The notes under the pieces were generated by a model, which did no database searches, was not told where the DNA came from, and was given only the letters and a program-made list of their open reading frames with translations. Positions 1-9,809 of a stretch of DNA of 64,000 bases are shown here, in pieces. The stretch is from Ascaris suum. Lineage: Eukaryota; Nematoda; Chromadorea; Rhabditida; Ascarididae. The translations under genes and the position numbers were made by a program. How positions within the stretch are numbered: position 1 is the first letter of the stretch; each line of letters starts with the position of its first letter. Where the stretch lies: NCBI GenBank assembly GCA_013433145.1, contig CM024170.1:2437459-2501458 (forward strand), written 5' to 3'.

Positions 1-467
<467 letters not shown>

Positions 468-533
468 TCAATGTCCTCAATGAAGACGCAGGAAGAAATT
501 CAAGACGATGGAGTCCACAATGAATTATAGCTC

Positions 534-687
534 ATGAGACGATTTCATCAGGTCCACGAATTTTTGGCAAAATGCTCATACGCCATTTTCTATCTACCTA
601 TGGAACGTTCCGTGTATAATCGGCATGTGTGGGTATGCATAACGGATGTTTTATCATTTATTTCATCTGCAGCTACTACTTTCCAAG
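534..687 (+). CDS. Candidate 5' coding exon, unrecognised protein
   Basis: An ATG at 534 follows an in-frame stop at 528 and opens a frame of 51 codons beginning MRRFHQVHEFLAKCSYAIFY. It reaches a consensus donor, G|gtaagg, at 687/688. Without splicing the frame would end after 59 codons. The stretch is richer in G+C than its surroundings. Against it, the minus strand also has an open stretch just downstream of a tttgcag acceptor, and no partner exon with matching phase was identified nearby. No family is recognised. It could be chance or the start of a plus-strand gene whose other exons lie further right. Confidence 0.28.
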
Positions 688-697
688 GTAAGGCTTT

Positions 698-764
698 ATC
701 ATTTGCAGCCTAATGAGCATAATCACGCGTATCTGGTCATCATTGCTAACTGGCTGCAAATGAT
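698..764. other. Hairpin with 13-bp perfect arms, small-RNA-precursor-like
   Basis: The arms atcatttgcagcc (698-710) and ggctgcaaatgat (752-764) are exact reverse complements. The sequence just inside them pairs further with bulges (taatgagcataat against agttagcaatgat). The whole folded unit is about 75 nt, the size of an animal pre-miRNA. No known family was recognised. It could equally be the ends of a tiny mobile-element relic. Confidence 0.5.
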
Positions 765-968
765 GTGCTAAACCTCCCTTCTTTTTTTAATTAAAAGTAC
801 TCCACTTTTCCGGATACAATTATGAGCTTGCTTTCTATCAAAATGTGCTCTTGCCTGCGATTCTTAGTGCAACTGAGTACACTCTTTCCAGATTATCTTT
901 CATTTCTCGATCGTTATTTTTTTTAAAAATCGTATCACATGATGATTTTCTGCAACAAGCATAGATAA

Positions 969-1095
969 GTTATTTGGCAATTAGCCAACAAAGTTTCATT
1001 ACGTTGGCAATCAGCAATTAAAATTTCAGAACACCGACAAGTAGCCGCCATTAGAATAGCCAATTAGCCAAAATTTCTAACTACGTTCAGCAAAT
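969..1095. repeat. Imperfect short tandem repeats (ggcaattagcca-like)
   Basis: Units containing ggcaattagccaa, ggcaatcagcaatt, gacaagtagccgcc and gccaattagccaaa recur every 30-45 bases with heavy divergence. No coding frame is seen. Confidence 0.45.
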
Positions 1096-1216
1096 AGCGC
1101 CGAATGGTGTGCAAACGATAATAGACTTTAAGCGTTATTCAATGCGATAATGTTCTATAAGTATAACATAAAATCGAACATATGCAACAATATGATCGCT
1201 ATCGTTAGGAAAATAA

Positions 1217-1240
1217 CGCCCATATTAAATAGTATGGGCG
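1217..1240. repeat. Short perfect stem-loop
   Basis: cgcccata and tatgggcg form an 8-bp perfect stem around the 8-base loop ttaaatag. This is a compact G+C-rich hairpin in an AT-rich setting, with no gene attached. Confidence 0.6.
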
Positions 1241-1737
1241 GCTATTCTCAAAACTGAAAAAAAAAAGAACAAATAGCAAATTGAGAATAGAAATTAATCG
1301 ACATGCGCATTTAAACGTCATTTTTCTCTTTTTCACGCATTTAAGCTTTTTGACTTTTAGTTTCAACGCTTTCTTGACCATTAACCGATACGCACAAGCT
1401 TAGCTTATTTCTTCAATTTATCTTCTAATCATAATCGACTTGTAAAACGAATATGCAACAATATTAAATCGAAAATGTTTAAATATATCGTTAGTGAAAG
1501 AATTACCATCCATGATAAATTTTCGATTACTTTACATTTCTCAATAAAATGTTTCTCGAAATTTTGTTTGATATAATTTAAAATCTTTCAATTTACATCT
1601 CTCATACTAATTTCACTAAAGCTGCGTACTTCTAATAGTGATATATTAACATATAGCATGTAATAATCGGCGAATATAGTCGCAACAAAAATTCATCGGT
1701 TTCCGGTTATCTTTAGCTCTTCTCTACTCTTCTTCTT

Positions 1738-1919
1738 ATTTCGTATTCTTATTCATCGTCTAGAGCCAATAACGACCTCAGGTCGAAACCACTCGAAAGT
1801 AGTTTGCACCTTACGACTTACTCGTACCAGTTGAGATATTTGAAGTGACGCAGGGTACTTTCGAGTGGTTTCGAGCTGAGATCATCATTAGCACGACGAG
1901 ATGAATAACAGTACGAAAT
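1738..1919. repeat. Imperfect inverted repeat, about 64-bp arms, 54-base spacer
   Basis: The left arm (1738-1801) and the reverse complement of the right arm (1856-1919) both begin atttcgta, share ttattcat, and end with the 20-base identity tcgaaaccactcgaaagta plus a flanking base. The middle of the arms is more diverged. The element would fold into a long hairpin. It looks like a foldback or MITE-type element or a structured transcript. No coding frame lies in it, and no clear target-site duplication was seen. Confidence 0.75.
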
Positions 1920-3560
1920 GAGCTCATCTATGCTTTTTAGTTTCTTTTAAGGGATAATTTTTGTTTTCTTTTTATTGGATGAAATTGAATGCTCTATTTA
2001 TTCTACTGCTATACGAGTTGAAAATTAGCGTTGATTAAATATGCTAGAAATAAATGTAAAGCTAGATTCATGTCTTGAATTTCTATGTCACTTCATTAAA
2101 TAAATCAGTGATTTAAATGCTATTATAATGTTATATTTAGTTAACGTCAATAAAATGAATACCCTTCTTGTCGGGTAAAAATTAAAAGAACGATTAGGAA
2201 GGTAAATTCATATTACGGGGAAAATTTATGAAGAGGAAAAAAATAGGCGGCATCCGATCAGCGAGCCGACCACATAAATGCGATGGAAATACAAATGTGC
2301 CGAGATCGTTAACGAATAGGATTGCCGATGCTTGCAATAAATCCCACAGTGGCAATAAAATACGAAAAGAGACGAAATTTGGCGATTAAATTTTAGATGA
2401 ATTTCATTGATTCTCACCCGCGTAAATCCTCTTATTCATGGAAAACCGAAAAGCAAAACAAATATGGATTGCACTCTTTGAATGTTGTGCAGTGTGACAA
2501 AAATGGAAAACATTAATTAAAGTGCGTATTAAAAAAAAAGCACATAAAAGAGTTTTCATCATTTTCTTTTGCTATCAGTTACAATAAATGCAAAAAAAAA
2601 ACCGGAAGCACTATATATACTGATAATTTCAAAGAATGATAAGAAAGAGGAAAAAGATACTGCATAAAATCGACTAAAATTATACCAATAACGTTACTCA
2701 TATTTGAGCAATGTGATTTTTTTTTTTTGAAAATTTAGCATCACTTTTTGCTAGAAATTTCGAAAAAAAATATTCATAAAATAATATTAAAATTTCCATC
2801 GACTAAAACAACTTATCAATTTTTGATCAAATTACAACCTAAGGCGATAAATGAAGTGGATTTACGTCTGGAAAATGTCAGCCGGCTTTAACGTCTCGTT
2901 AACAGATCACCAATCCTAGCCTAGAAGGCAATCGTTATTTCTCATATATGCCCTTGATGATTAAAGCTAGATAGTCAAAAATACAAAGGATGAATGCATT
3001 AGAAAACCTCTCATTTAAGAGGAATTTCATCGAGAATCATTAAGGCTCTATTGCAATTCAAAATGATTGATATTTGAAATGAAAAATGCACTTAAACTTT
3101 TTCAAATATAGCTTAGATGCTTTTAGAAGTTCACTCGAGAAAGTTTTGTAATTATGTTCGAAAAAAAGATATTAGGTTGAATTATTGGATTAAAGACGCT
3201 TATAAAATATGCTGATAAAATAACACAATAAAATTCGAGATTTTATCACTAAAAAATAGCTTAATAGTCGAAACAATTCTTGTACGATCTTTCCTACGGT
3301 GCGTTCTCTTATTCCATGGATCACAATATATCCAAATAACAAAAATCAACAAGTTTTATCAACTAAACTATCCATTAAAAAAGTGACAGTCCACTAATCA
3401 ACTAAACTCAATAACTGATATTGGCGTGCAATGAAATTGTTTATGGTAGCTGCACCGAATTCTATGCCTCACGAAAATCGTTTATAGACCTGAATTTAAG
3501 GATCCCAGACGTTCGACGGTTGGTAAGGTTGGAAAATTCCGAAAATTGTTGAGGTCCCGA
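1920..3560. other. Intergenic or intronic DNA, no supported gene
   Basis: A somewhat G+C-richer patch (2228-2420) carries short open frames on both strands but no splice sites. The rest is AT-rich with A- and T-runs. Confidence 0.5.
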
Positions 3561-3567
3561 CTGACGA

Positions 3568-3600
3568 ACACCCCCTTCCCCCTACCCCTCCCGCGGTCAG
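3568..3600 (+). other. C-rich pyrimidine tract ending in CAG
   Basis: A run of cccccttccccctacccctcc-type sequence ends in ...ggtcag. It could be a long polypyrimidine tract feeding the candidate acceptor at 3600. On the minus strand it is G-rich and may form a quadruplex. Confidence 0.45.
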
Positions 3601-3662
3601 TTTGCGGCTCCGAATATCAACATCAAAAATGCAGCAGCATAGGAAAATAATGCACATAAACC
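3601..3662 (+). CDS. Candidate internal exon behind a polypyrimidine tract
   Basis: It follows the C-rich tract and its CAG, and ends at a donor of the form AACC|gtaaga. One of the three frames is open through the exon (a leading T, 20 codons, then C) and reads LRLRISTSKMQQHRKIMHIN. Downstream of the donor the same frame stays open for a further 70 codons or so (stop at 3878-3880). That extension is lysine- and isoleucine-rich and looks compositional. No family is recognised and no partner exon is established, so this rests on splice-site shape only. Confidence 0.22.
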
Positions 3663-3889
3663 GTAAGAGTTCTCAAAAAGTTTTAGAAGATTATCTATTA
3701 CTTGAAATGTTTAATGTTATTAGTTCATTAATTAAATGGAAGATTAATAAGCGTTTAATAGTTAATCGCAATAATTTTTCTAATTACTCAATTCAGAGTA
3801 ATAAGTTATATCTTTTAGCAGAATCAATAAAATATGAAAAATTTGAGAAAAAAAAAAGAATAGAAAAAATAATTGTTTAATGTAATTAA

Positions 3890-5422
3890 TATTTAAAAGA
3901 TACTTAAATATTGGGAGTTAATTTATTAAATATGCTCTTCGTAAATACAAAAATAAGATGATCGATAAAGATCTATGAGTAAATTATTGAATCAATGAGG
4001 ATAGTTTCAGAAATGAATAGAGAAATTCAAAAGCTCAAATCAAATGAGAAAAATCCAACTTTCAAAGAATACGTTAGCGAGTATATAGAGAGCGTTTCAT
4101 TCATAACATTTTAGTACCTAATAATTATATATTCGATACAACGTAATCCTCAAATAAAAACGCGTCCTTTTCATATCTTTTTCTCCCAAACGAATACTCT
4201 CTCAAAATTTTCAAATATAAATAGCTTTTTTTTTTTTAAATGATATAAACAGAATAAAAAAAAGGGATTCATCTCTTCGAAATTCTTCTCGATAAGCGAA
4301 GAAATATCTTGAAATCGAAACATTGAAGAACGTGTCAAGCGTTGTAAAAAAAAAAAAGAGAGAGAGATTTTTTTTTCGAATATTTTTCTATTTAAATTTA
4401 AAACGAATATATTAGTAGTGCAATTGAATTTTCCAAATCAAACATGCTGAAAATGCTCTAAGAAATTATGCAACTCAATAGCTCCGATTGATTTTATTTG
4501 CTATTTATTAATCGTTTATAAATATTTCTCGAAAGAGAATAGGAAAATATATATAAAGAATATCAAATAAAGAGTGAAATAAATGTCATAATTGAAATGA
4601 TTTAAAAAAAAAAAAAAAAAGATAGAGAAATCGTTGCATTACTTAAAGATTCAATCTTTCAATAGATATTATTGTAAAAAGATTTTAAAAGAGCAAAAAA
4701 AATACATTACTAAGAAAAATTCATTTTATCAATGAAATTTTAGTGCCAAGAAAAAGAAAAAAAAAGTGATAATTTCGAAACGAATGTGGAATATTTACGA
4801 ATTATTTTATCATCATAACAAATTCTATAAACAACTTGAGACGAAGAAAAAAAAATTAAGGAAAAAATTAGGAAAAAAAATTAAGGAAAAAATTCCACTC
4901 AAAAGAATAAGAGCTTTAATAAAATATAACTTTATCAAATTTTAATATTTAAGAGACACAAAGTATATTTCTATTTATTCAAAAATTTTTTCACCATTGC
5001 TGCATTATAGTGCATTTTAAAATATATCGTATCATTAGCTACTCATCTAAATTGCATCTAATTATGAAAATTTCTAAATTATAAAAAACTTTGTAGATTT
5101 TCTCTATTTCAAAGTATTTAAAGATTAATTAAGTGAAAGGTTGTCTTTTATCATCTTGTTGTTTCGTTATTGTTTTACCTTGTTCAGCAGCTTCATAAGT
5201 ATTATTGAGCATACTCAAACTTGATAAGTGGGTGGGAACATTATGAAATCGATAACACCTTTCCGGAAATAATTACATGCTATCAGCTCAATTAGGCGGC
5301 AAAGATTAACTTCATTCCCATGCTCTCCGCATCATATAAGAATCCATAATTCCCACGCAACAAATTGCAAGAAGGGAAGAAGTGTTCGCTGTTGAGGAGA
5401 AAATTCAACGTCTAAAAAAGAA

Positions 5423-5428
<6 letters not shown>
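3890..5428. other. AT-rich stretch, no gene seen
   Basis: Dense A-runs of 8-17 bases and T-runs, with short-period repeats such as aaaaaattaagg near 4850-4890. No coding-like frame with splice signals was found. Confidence 0.5.

Positions 5429-5509
<81 letters not shown>
5429..5509. repeat. (TA)n microsatellite, about 80 bp
   Basis: Alternating TA, uninterrupted. It abuts the low end of the open frame at 5511-5714. Confidence 0.97.
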
Positions 5510-5510
<1 letters not shown>

Positions 5511-5515
<5 letters not shown>

Positions 5516-5714
5516 TGTTTTGCTTAAGAATTAATGAAATAATCACACTTCTCATATAGGAGTTCGGATTTAGATTCCATAAATTACTTCTCAAGGTTAA
5601 TATAGCTCCTTCTGGCTGTGAAATGCATTTCGATATTTCGAAGGCAGCTAACTGCGAATCGTTAGCGCCGAAATAGCCCATGCGTATCTCCTTCACACCA
5701 GATTCCCACCACAT
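5511..5714 (-). CDS. Candidate ORF or exon, unrecognised
   Basis: A 67-codon frame begins with ATG at 5714, a few codons after an in-frame stop, and opens MWWESGVKEIRMGYFGANDS. It lies in a patch (5220-5960) with more G+C than its flanks, and its residue mix is less Lys/Ile/Phe-biased than chance frames here. An acceptor-like tttcacag falls inside it, so only the part below about 5625 may be exonic. The low end runs into the TA tract. No domain is recognised. Confidence 0.22.
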
Positions 5715-5959
5715 TTCGTCGCCTTCTTAAGAGCCCCACTCGTCTCCCAGATGTGCTTCATTACAAATTTATCTAAATTCCCACGATGAGGATCGGAAAT
5801 TTCGAACTTTTTAACCGGCCCGTAATGCTCAATCGCTAGAATGTGGTCGTCGTTCGGTGGTGGAACGATTAAATTTCCCTATTCTCTCCAATAAAGTGCG
5901 CACTATTTTTCGATCAGTTTTGATATGTTCACGTGTAGTTCGATCGATCGTTTTTCGAG

Positions 5960-7480
5960 GATGATCTTCGCTGTTTTCAATCAATGAAATATGCATTAAA
6001 TTCAAATATTAGATAGGGATCTAAATTTAAAGCGCCCAACAAAACTGCTCGACTTTTCCGAAATTCATTGATGAAATGGACATCTTTGATGCATACAGCG
6101 GTACTTCTCTAAAGTCTTACAACCGAAACTGAAAAAAAAAAAACAACAACAAAACGTATTACCAAACCGACAAACAATGTGAATCACGGCTCGACCCTTA
6201 TACTCTTACAGCTAGAACCATATGGGCGAGAGAGGGGTTAAAATTGGGAATTTATTCCTAAGAAATAAAAATAAGGGAAAATAAGAAACACCCTCCCGGT
6301 CGTCCCCCCCTCAGCCACCTCCCCCCGCCCCCATCCTCCAGGAGGTAACTTAATAAGGAATACTATTAGGTGGCTAATGATAAAACTTTAAAATTCTAAA
6401 TTAAATGGTAGAAGCATTTCGAAGAAAACTTTGGTCCGCTTCTCTTATCTTGACTTGTCAGGAATGTGCCGAAATGAAATTCTATTAATTAAAGCATTCA
6501 CAAAGCAAAAAAATAGCACTTAAAAAAAATTTCCGTTTATTTCATTAGAAATAAATTGAAATTTCCCACTTCACTATTAAAACTATTTTACTATTCTCCT
6601 ATTTTTTTTGAATTTTTTTTTTTTTTTTTTGATAGGGTAAAATGCAAAAAAAAAACAATCTAACATATTTAAGACAAATTTTTCCACAAAATTGAAAATT
6701 TCAGGTTTAATAAATAAAGATAATTTATCAATGACAATTTAAAGGTTTATCTTGTTGAAGTATCGAATGACCAATAATGAAATCTCGAGTTTGACTAAAC
6801 GAATAAAGAGCAAGATAGGATTATCATATTAAAAAATTTGCATATATAAATGCAGAATTAGCTATGCATAAATCTTCGCTCATAATGAGTTAAAAAGCAC
6901 TATCTGCTTGTTTAAATGGTGAAAATGATATGATGCAATAATTATCATAACTGTATGGACACGTTGAAATATACAACAATTGATTTTATCATATTATTGA
7001 CGTTTCATTAACGGATGATAACTCTTCCAGAATCTGCGATCCTCACAGATTCTCTCCGAGTTATGTATATCCAATTCTTATAAGGCCGACGCTAATAGCA
7101 ATAAATATAAGAGGAAATGAAATGGTTTAAACCTTCTTCACCTTGTCAAATTTTATTACTATGTTGCAAATGGAAATTTTTTTGTAAAGCATTTAGGTCG
7201 ACAGCTCAAGGCTAGCAGGAGCTTATCAAGCAAATCATTATCTTTGATTCAATATGAAAATTAAATCTCGATTTTTTTTTATTTCAGAAGAATTTAAAAA
7301 TAGACTATCACATTAAACAATCATCAATAATCAAGGTTGCGTCGATATGGAAATTAATAAAAACGTTTAGTTTCAACGTTGATTATCTTATGCCTCATTT
7401 GTGAAATAAATAAGAAAAAAAAAACAACGTCGAATATGAGAAGCTCGCAATAACTCACATTGTAAATAAAAATAATTATT
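5960..7480. other. No supported gene; contains C-rich tract 6293-6345
   Basis: The C-rich tract (runs of 4-7 C separated by 1-4 bases) is the only notable element. Its complement matches a G-quadruplex pattern. The remainder is AT-rich with mononucleotide runs. Confidence 0.5.
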
Positions 7481-7487
7481 TATAAAA

Positions 7488-7697
7488 TTGAGAAAACATG
7501 ACCGAAAACAACGACGCGAGTCATTGAAAAATAAAGATAAGAAGCGAATCGAATATGAAAACAAGCTGAGACCATATACGACATATAACCGTATACGATA
7601 TATAGGTTTACACCTGAATACGCCTGAATTTACACCTGAGCAAGCATGCGCATATTCGAGTTTGATGAAATACTGGCAAACCTATGAGTGGAGATGA
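7488..7697 (+). CDS. Candidate short ORF, basic, unrecognised
   Basis: This is a 69-codon frame starting at TTG, so it is more likely part of an exon than a complete gene. It ends in YSSLMKYWQTYEWR and a TGA. The N-terminal half is Lys/Arg/Glu-rich and the C-terminal half is mixed. The DNA near 7610-7640 repeats acacctgaa three times, which weakens the coding case. A minus-strand frame overlaps (7608-7973), but it is Leu/Phe-rich and compositional. Confidence 0.2.
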   Translation: MRKHDRKQRRESLKNKDKKRIEYENKLRPYTTYNRIRYIGLHLNTPEFTPEQACAYSSLMKYWQTYEWR

Positions 7698-7979
7698 TGC
7701 AATAATATAACGATGATGCATCAAATAGGAATATATGCGTTTACGAAATTCAATCACTATTGTGACTAAACGCAGGTATAGAGAGAGACACACCATTTTG
7801 AACTGTGGAAGGAAATGTGAATGAAGTTTTGAAAGATAGAGACCGGAAACTGTGAGTGATCGGAGGAAAAAAAAACAATGCAAGAGAGTGTTAGAGAAAA
7901 AAATTTTTTCAGCAGACATAAATGAGCTATACGGGTAAGGTTGATGGGGGGAAAAAAGAAAATAGCATGACAAGCGTAG

Positions 7980-8940
7980 AGGAACCCTTACGAATGTTCA
8001 CAATGCACTCCACCACACAATACGCATTCTTAACGCCTAAGCGCTGACGAATGTCTACGTGCCAGCTGGTAGTCTACTTGGCGTTTTTTTTTTGGTCGAA
8101 TGAGCGATGCATTAGGATGGGTTGTGTGTAAAAAGTTACAAATTATAGCACATTACTTCCCATTTAATGGTCTCAAAACAACATATAATTAGATCACTTA
8201 TTAGAAACGTTTTCAATGGAAATTCTACCCGCAATATGAGACTATTGGTTTTGCTATATTAGTGCCCATCCATAGGTATACTGATTGCATAAACGCTTCT
8301 GGCATGTGGAAATCTACCGCATAGAAATGCACAATATATTCGTAGACCACTTTCAAAGTCCATCCCAAGCCTTATATCCATCCATTCTCTAGCGTTCGTC
8401 TATTGCAAGAAAACGAACGTATGGGCTAAGAATAGAGAGCATGAAACATTTCGGAGGTAGTTCGCTAAACAGAACTATTGTCAATCAACTGTACTCAGTC
8501 AAAACGAAAAAAGAAAACTAAAAAACACACGACTGGTAAAACAGCAACAAAAAAAAACAAGAAAACAAAAAGAAGGATGCGAGATAGTTTTAAAAACCCC
8601 AAAAGAAGCGAGGTAAAGAGGAAGCAAACATTATGGGCAAACCATATATATATATCATAAAAATAATATTGAATAATCGTAAAATATAGAAGATAATAAA
8701 GAAAAACTGCTAAAATTCTATAGTTCTTTAACAGATCGAATATATATAATGAGTTCAGCAATAACGGAATAGTGAAAGGAATGTGGAAAGCGGAGAGAAA
8801 AATGGAAGAAAAAGAGAGAAGAAAAAAAAACAATAAAAAAAGGAAAGAAAAATTTAAGGATGGAAGAAAAATTTTTCCTCGCATTTCAATAGAATTGATC
8901 AAAGCAAAAAAGTTTTGCTTCAAAAATTACATAAATATGC
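7980..8940. other. No supported gene
   Basis: A mixed-composition patch near 7990-8110 is followed by A-rich sequence. Long lysine-rich (plus) and phenylalanine-rich (minus) frames around 8478-8920 come from A-runs and T-runs. Confidence 0.5.
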
Positions 8941-8945
8941 GATTG

Positions 8946-9094
<149 letters not shown>

Positions 9095-9514
9095 CAGATG
9101 CTCACCTTAATGAACGAGTTCGATCCTCTAATTTCCTTCTTTTTAAATCTTTTTTTCCGGTTCTATTTCCATTATTATTCACTCAACTATTATTTCAATA
9201 TTTTTGTACGTTTACAGTTATAAAAATTAAATGCATCACTAGAATGGAAAAAAAGAACGCTAACTGAATGAAATGATATAGGCGGGCAGAAAAATTTCAG
9301 AAATGCGCAAATAGTGGAGAAAAAAATTCCATCATGAGAATATTTCGAAATTAGCAAATATTGAAAGAAATTTAAAACTTTGAATTCCATCGAGGTATAT
9401 ATCTCGGTAAAGTTTGCGTATTTACCCGTCGGGAATTGAAGCACATAACCGACGACTATTGTTCGCAAAGGTACGAAATAATGACGTGCAACGGGAATTG
9501 AAAATGTTTTTCAG

Positions 9515-9571
9515 CGGTAGATGCTCAAACATTCAAGTGATGAAACGTGGCGGTCACGTGCATCTTTTCAG
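9515..9571 (+). CDS. Candidate small internal exon
   Basis: The acceptor is atgtttttcag|C and the donor is TTCAG|gtgtaa. Only one frame is open: one base, 18 codons (GRCSNIQVMKRGGHVHLF), then two bases, giving phase 2 at both ends. The G+C content is higher than the flanks. Thirty bases further on, a perfect gtaagt follows a second ttttcag, so alternative splice choices exist, but that short segment carries a stop in the matching frame. No partner exon was identified and no family is recognised. Confidence 0.3.
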
Positions 9572-9716
9572 GTGTAAATGAGCCGATTCTGTAGGTAAGT
9601 TCGAAAATTCACACACCTACAAATTTGTCGGCATCTAGAAACTTGAAAGCCTTAAGAGTGAACGACGTTAATATGAGTTCCATTGAAATTCCTCAAGTTA
9701 TGTCAAGCAAAATAAT

Positions 9717-9719
<3 letters not shown>

Positions 9720-9808
<89 letters not shown>
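9720..9808. repeat. (TA)n microsatellite, about 88 bp
   Basis: Uninterrupted alternating TA. Confidence 0.97.

Positions 9809-9809
<1 letters not shown>

Noticed and set aside
2228..2389. 53-codon plus-strand ORF starting MKRKKIGGIRSASRPHKC
   Set aside because: It sits in a G+C-raised patch and looks hydrophilic, but the minus strand is open over the same bases and neither has splice or start context, so it cannot be told from chance.
5212..5236. Possible reverse-complement spliced-leader sequence (ctcaaacttg...)
   Set aside because: Only the first ten bases resemble the complement of nematode SL1, and no Sm-site or stem-loop context follows.
8478..8923. Lysine-rich plus frame and Phe/Leu-rich minus frame
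   Set aside because: Both reflect A-runs and T-runs. No splice sites or balanced composition.
9110..9130. tRNA B-box-like gagttcgatcctc
   Set aside because: The flanking bases do not form a T-stem and no A-box or acceptor stem is present. Similar checks at 23286, 38918 and 63655 also failed.
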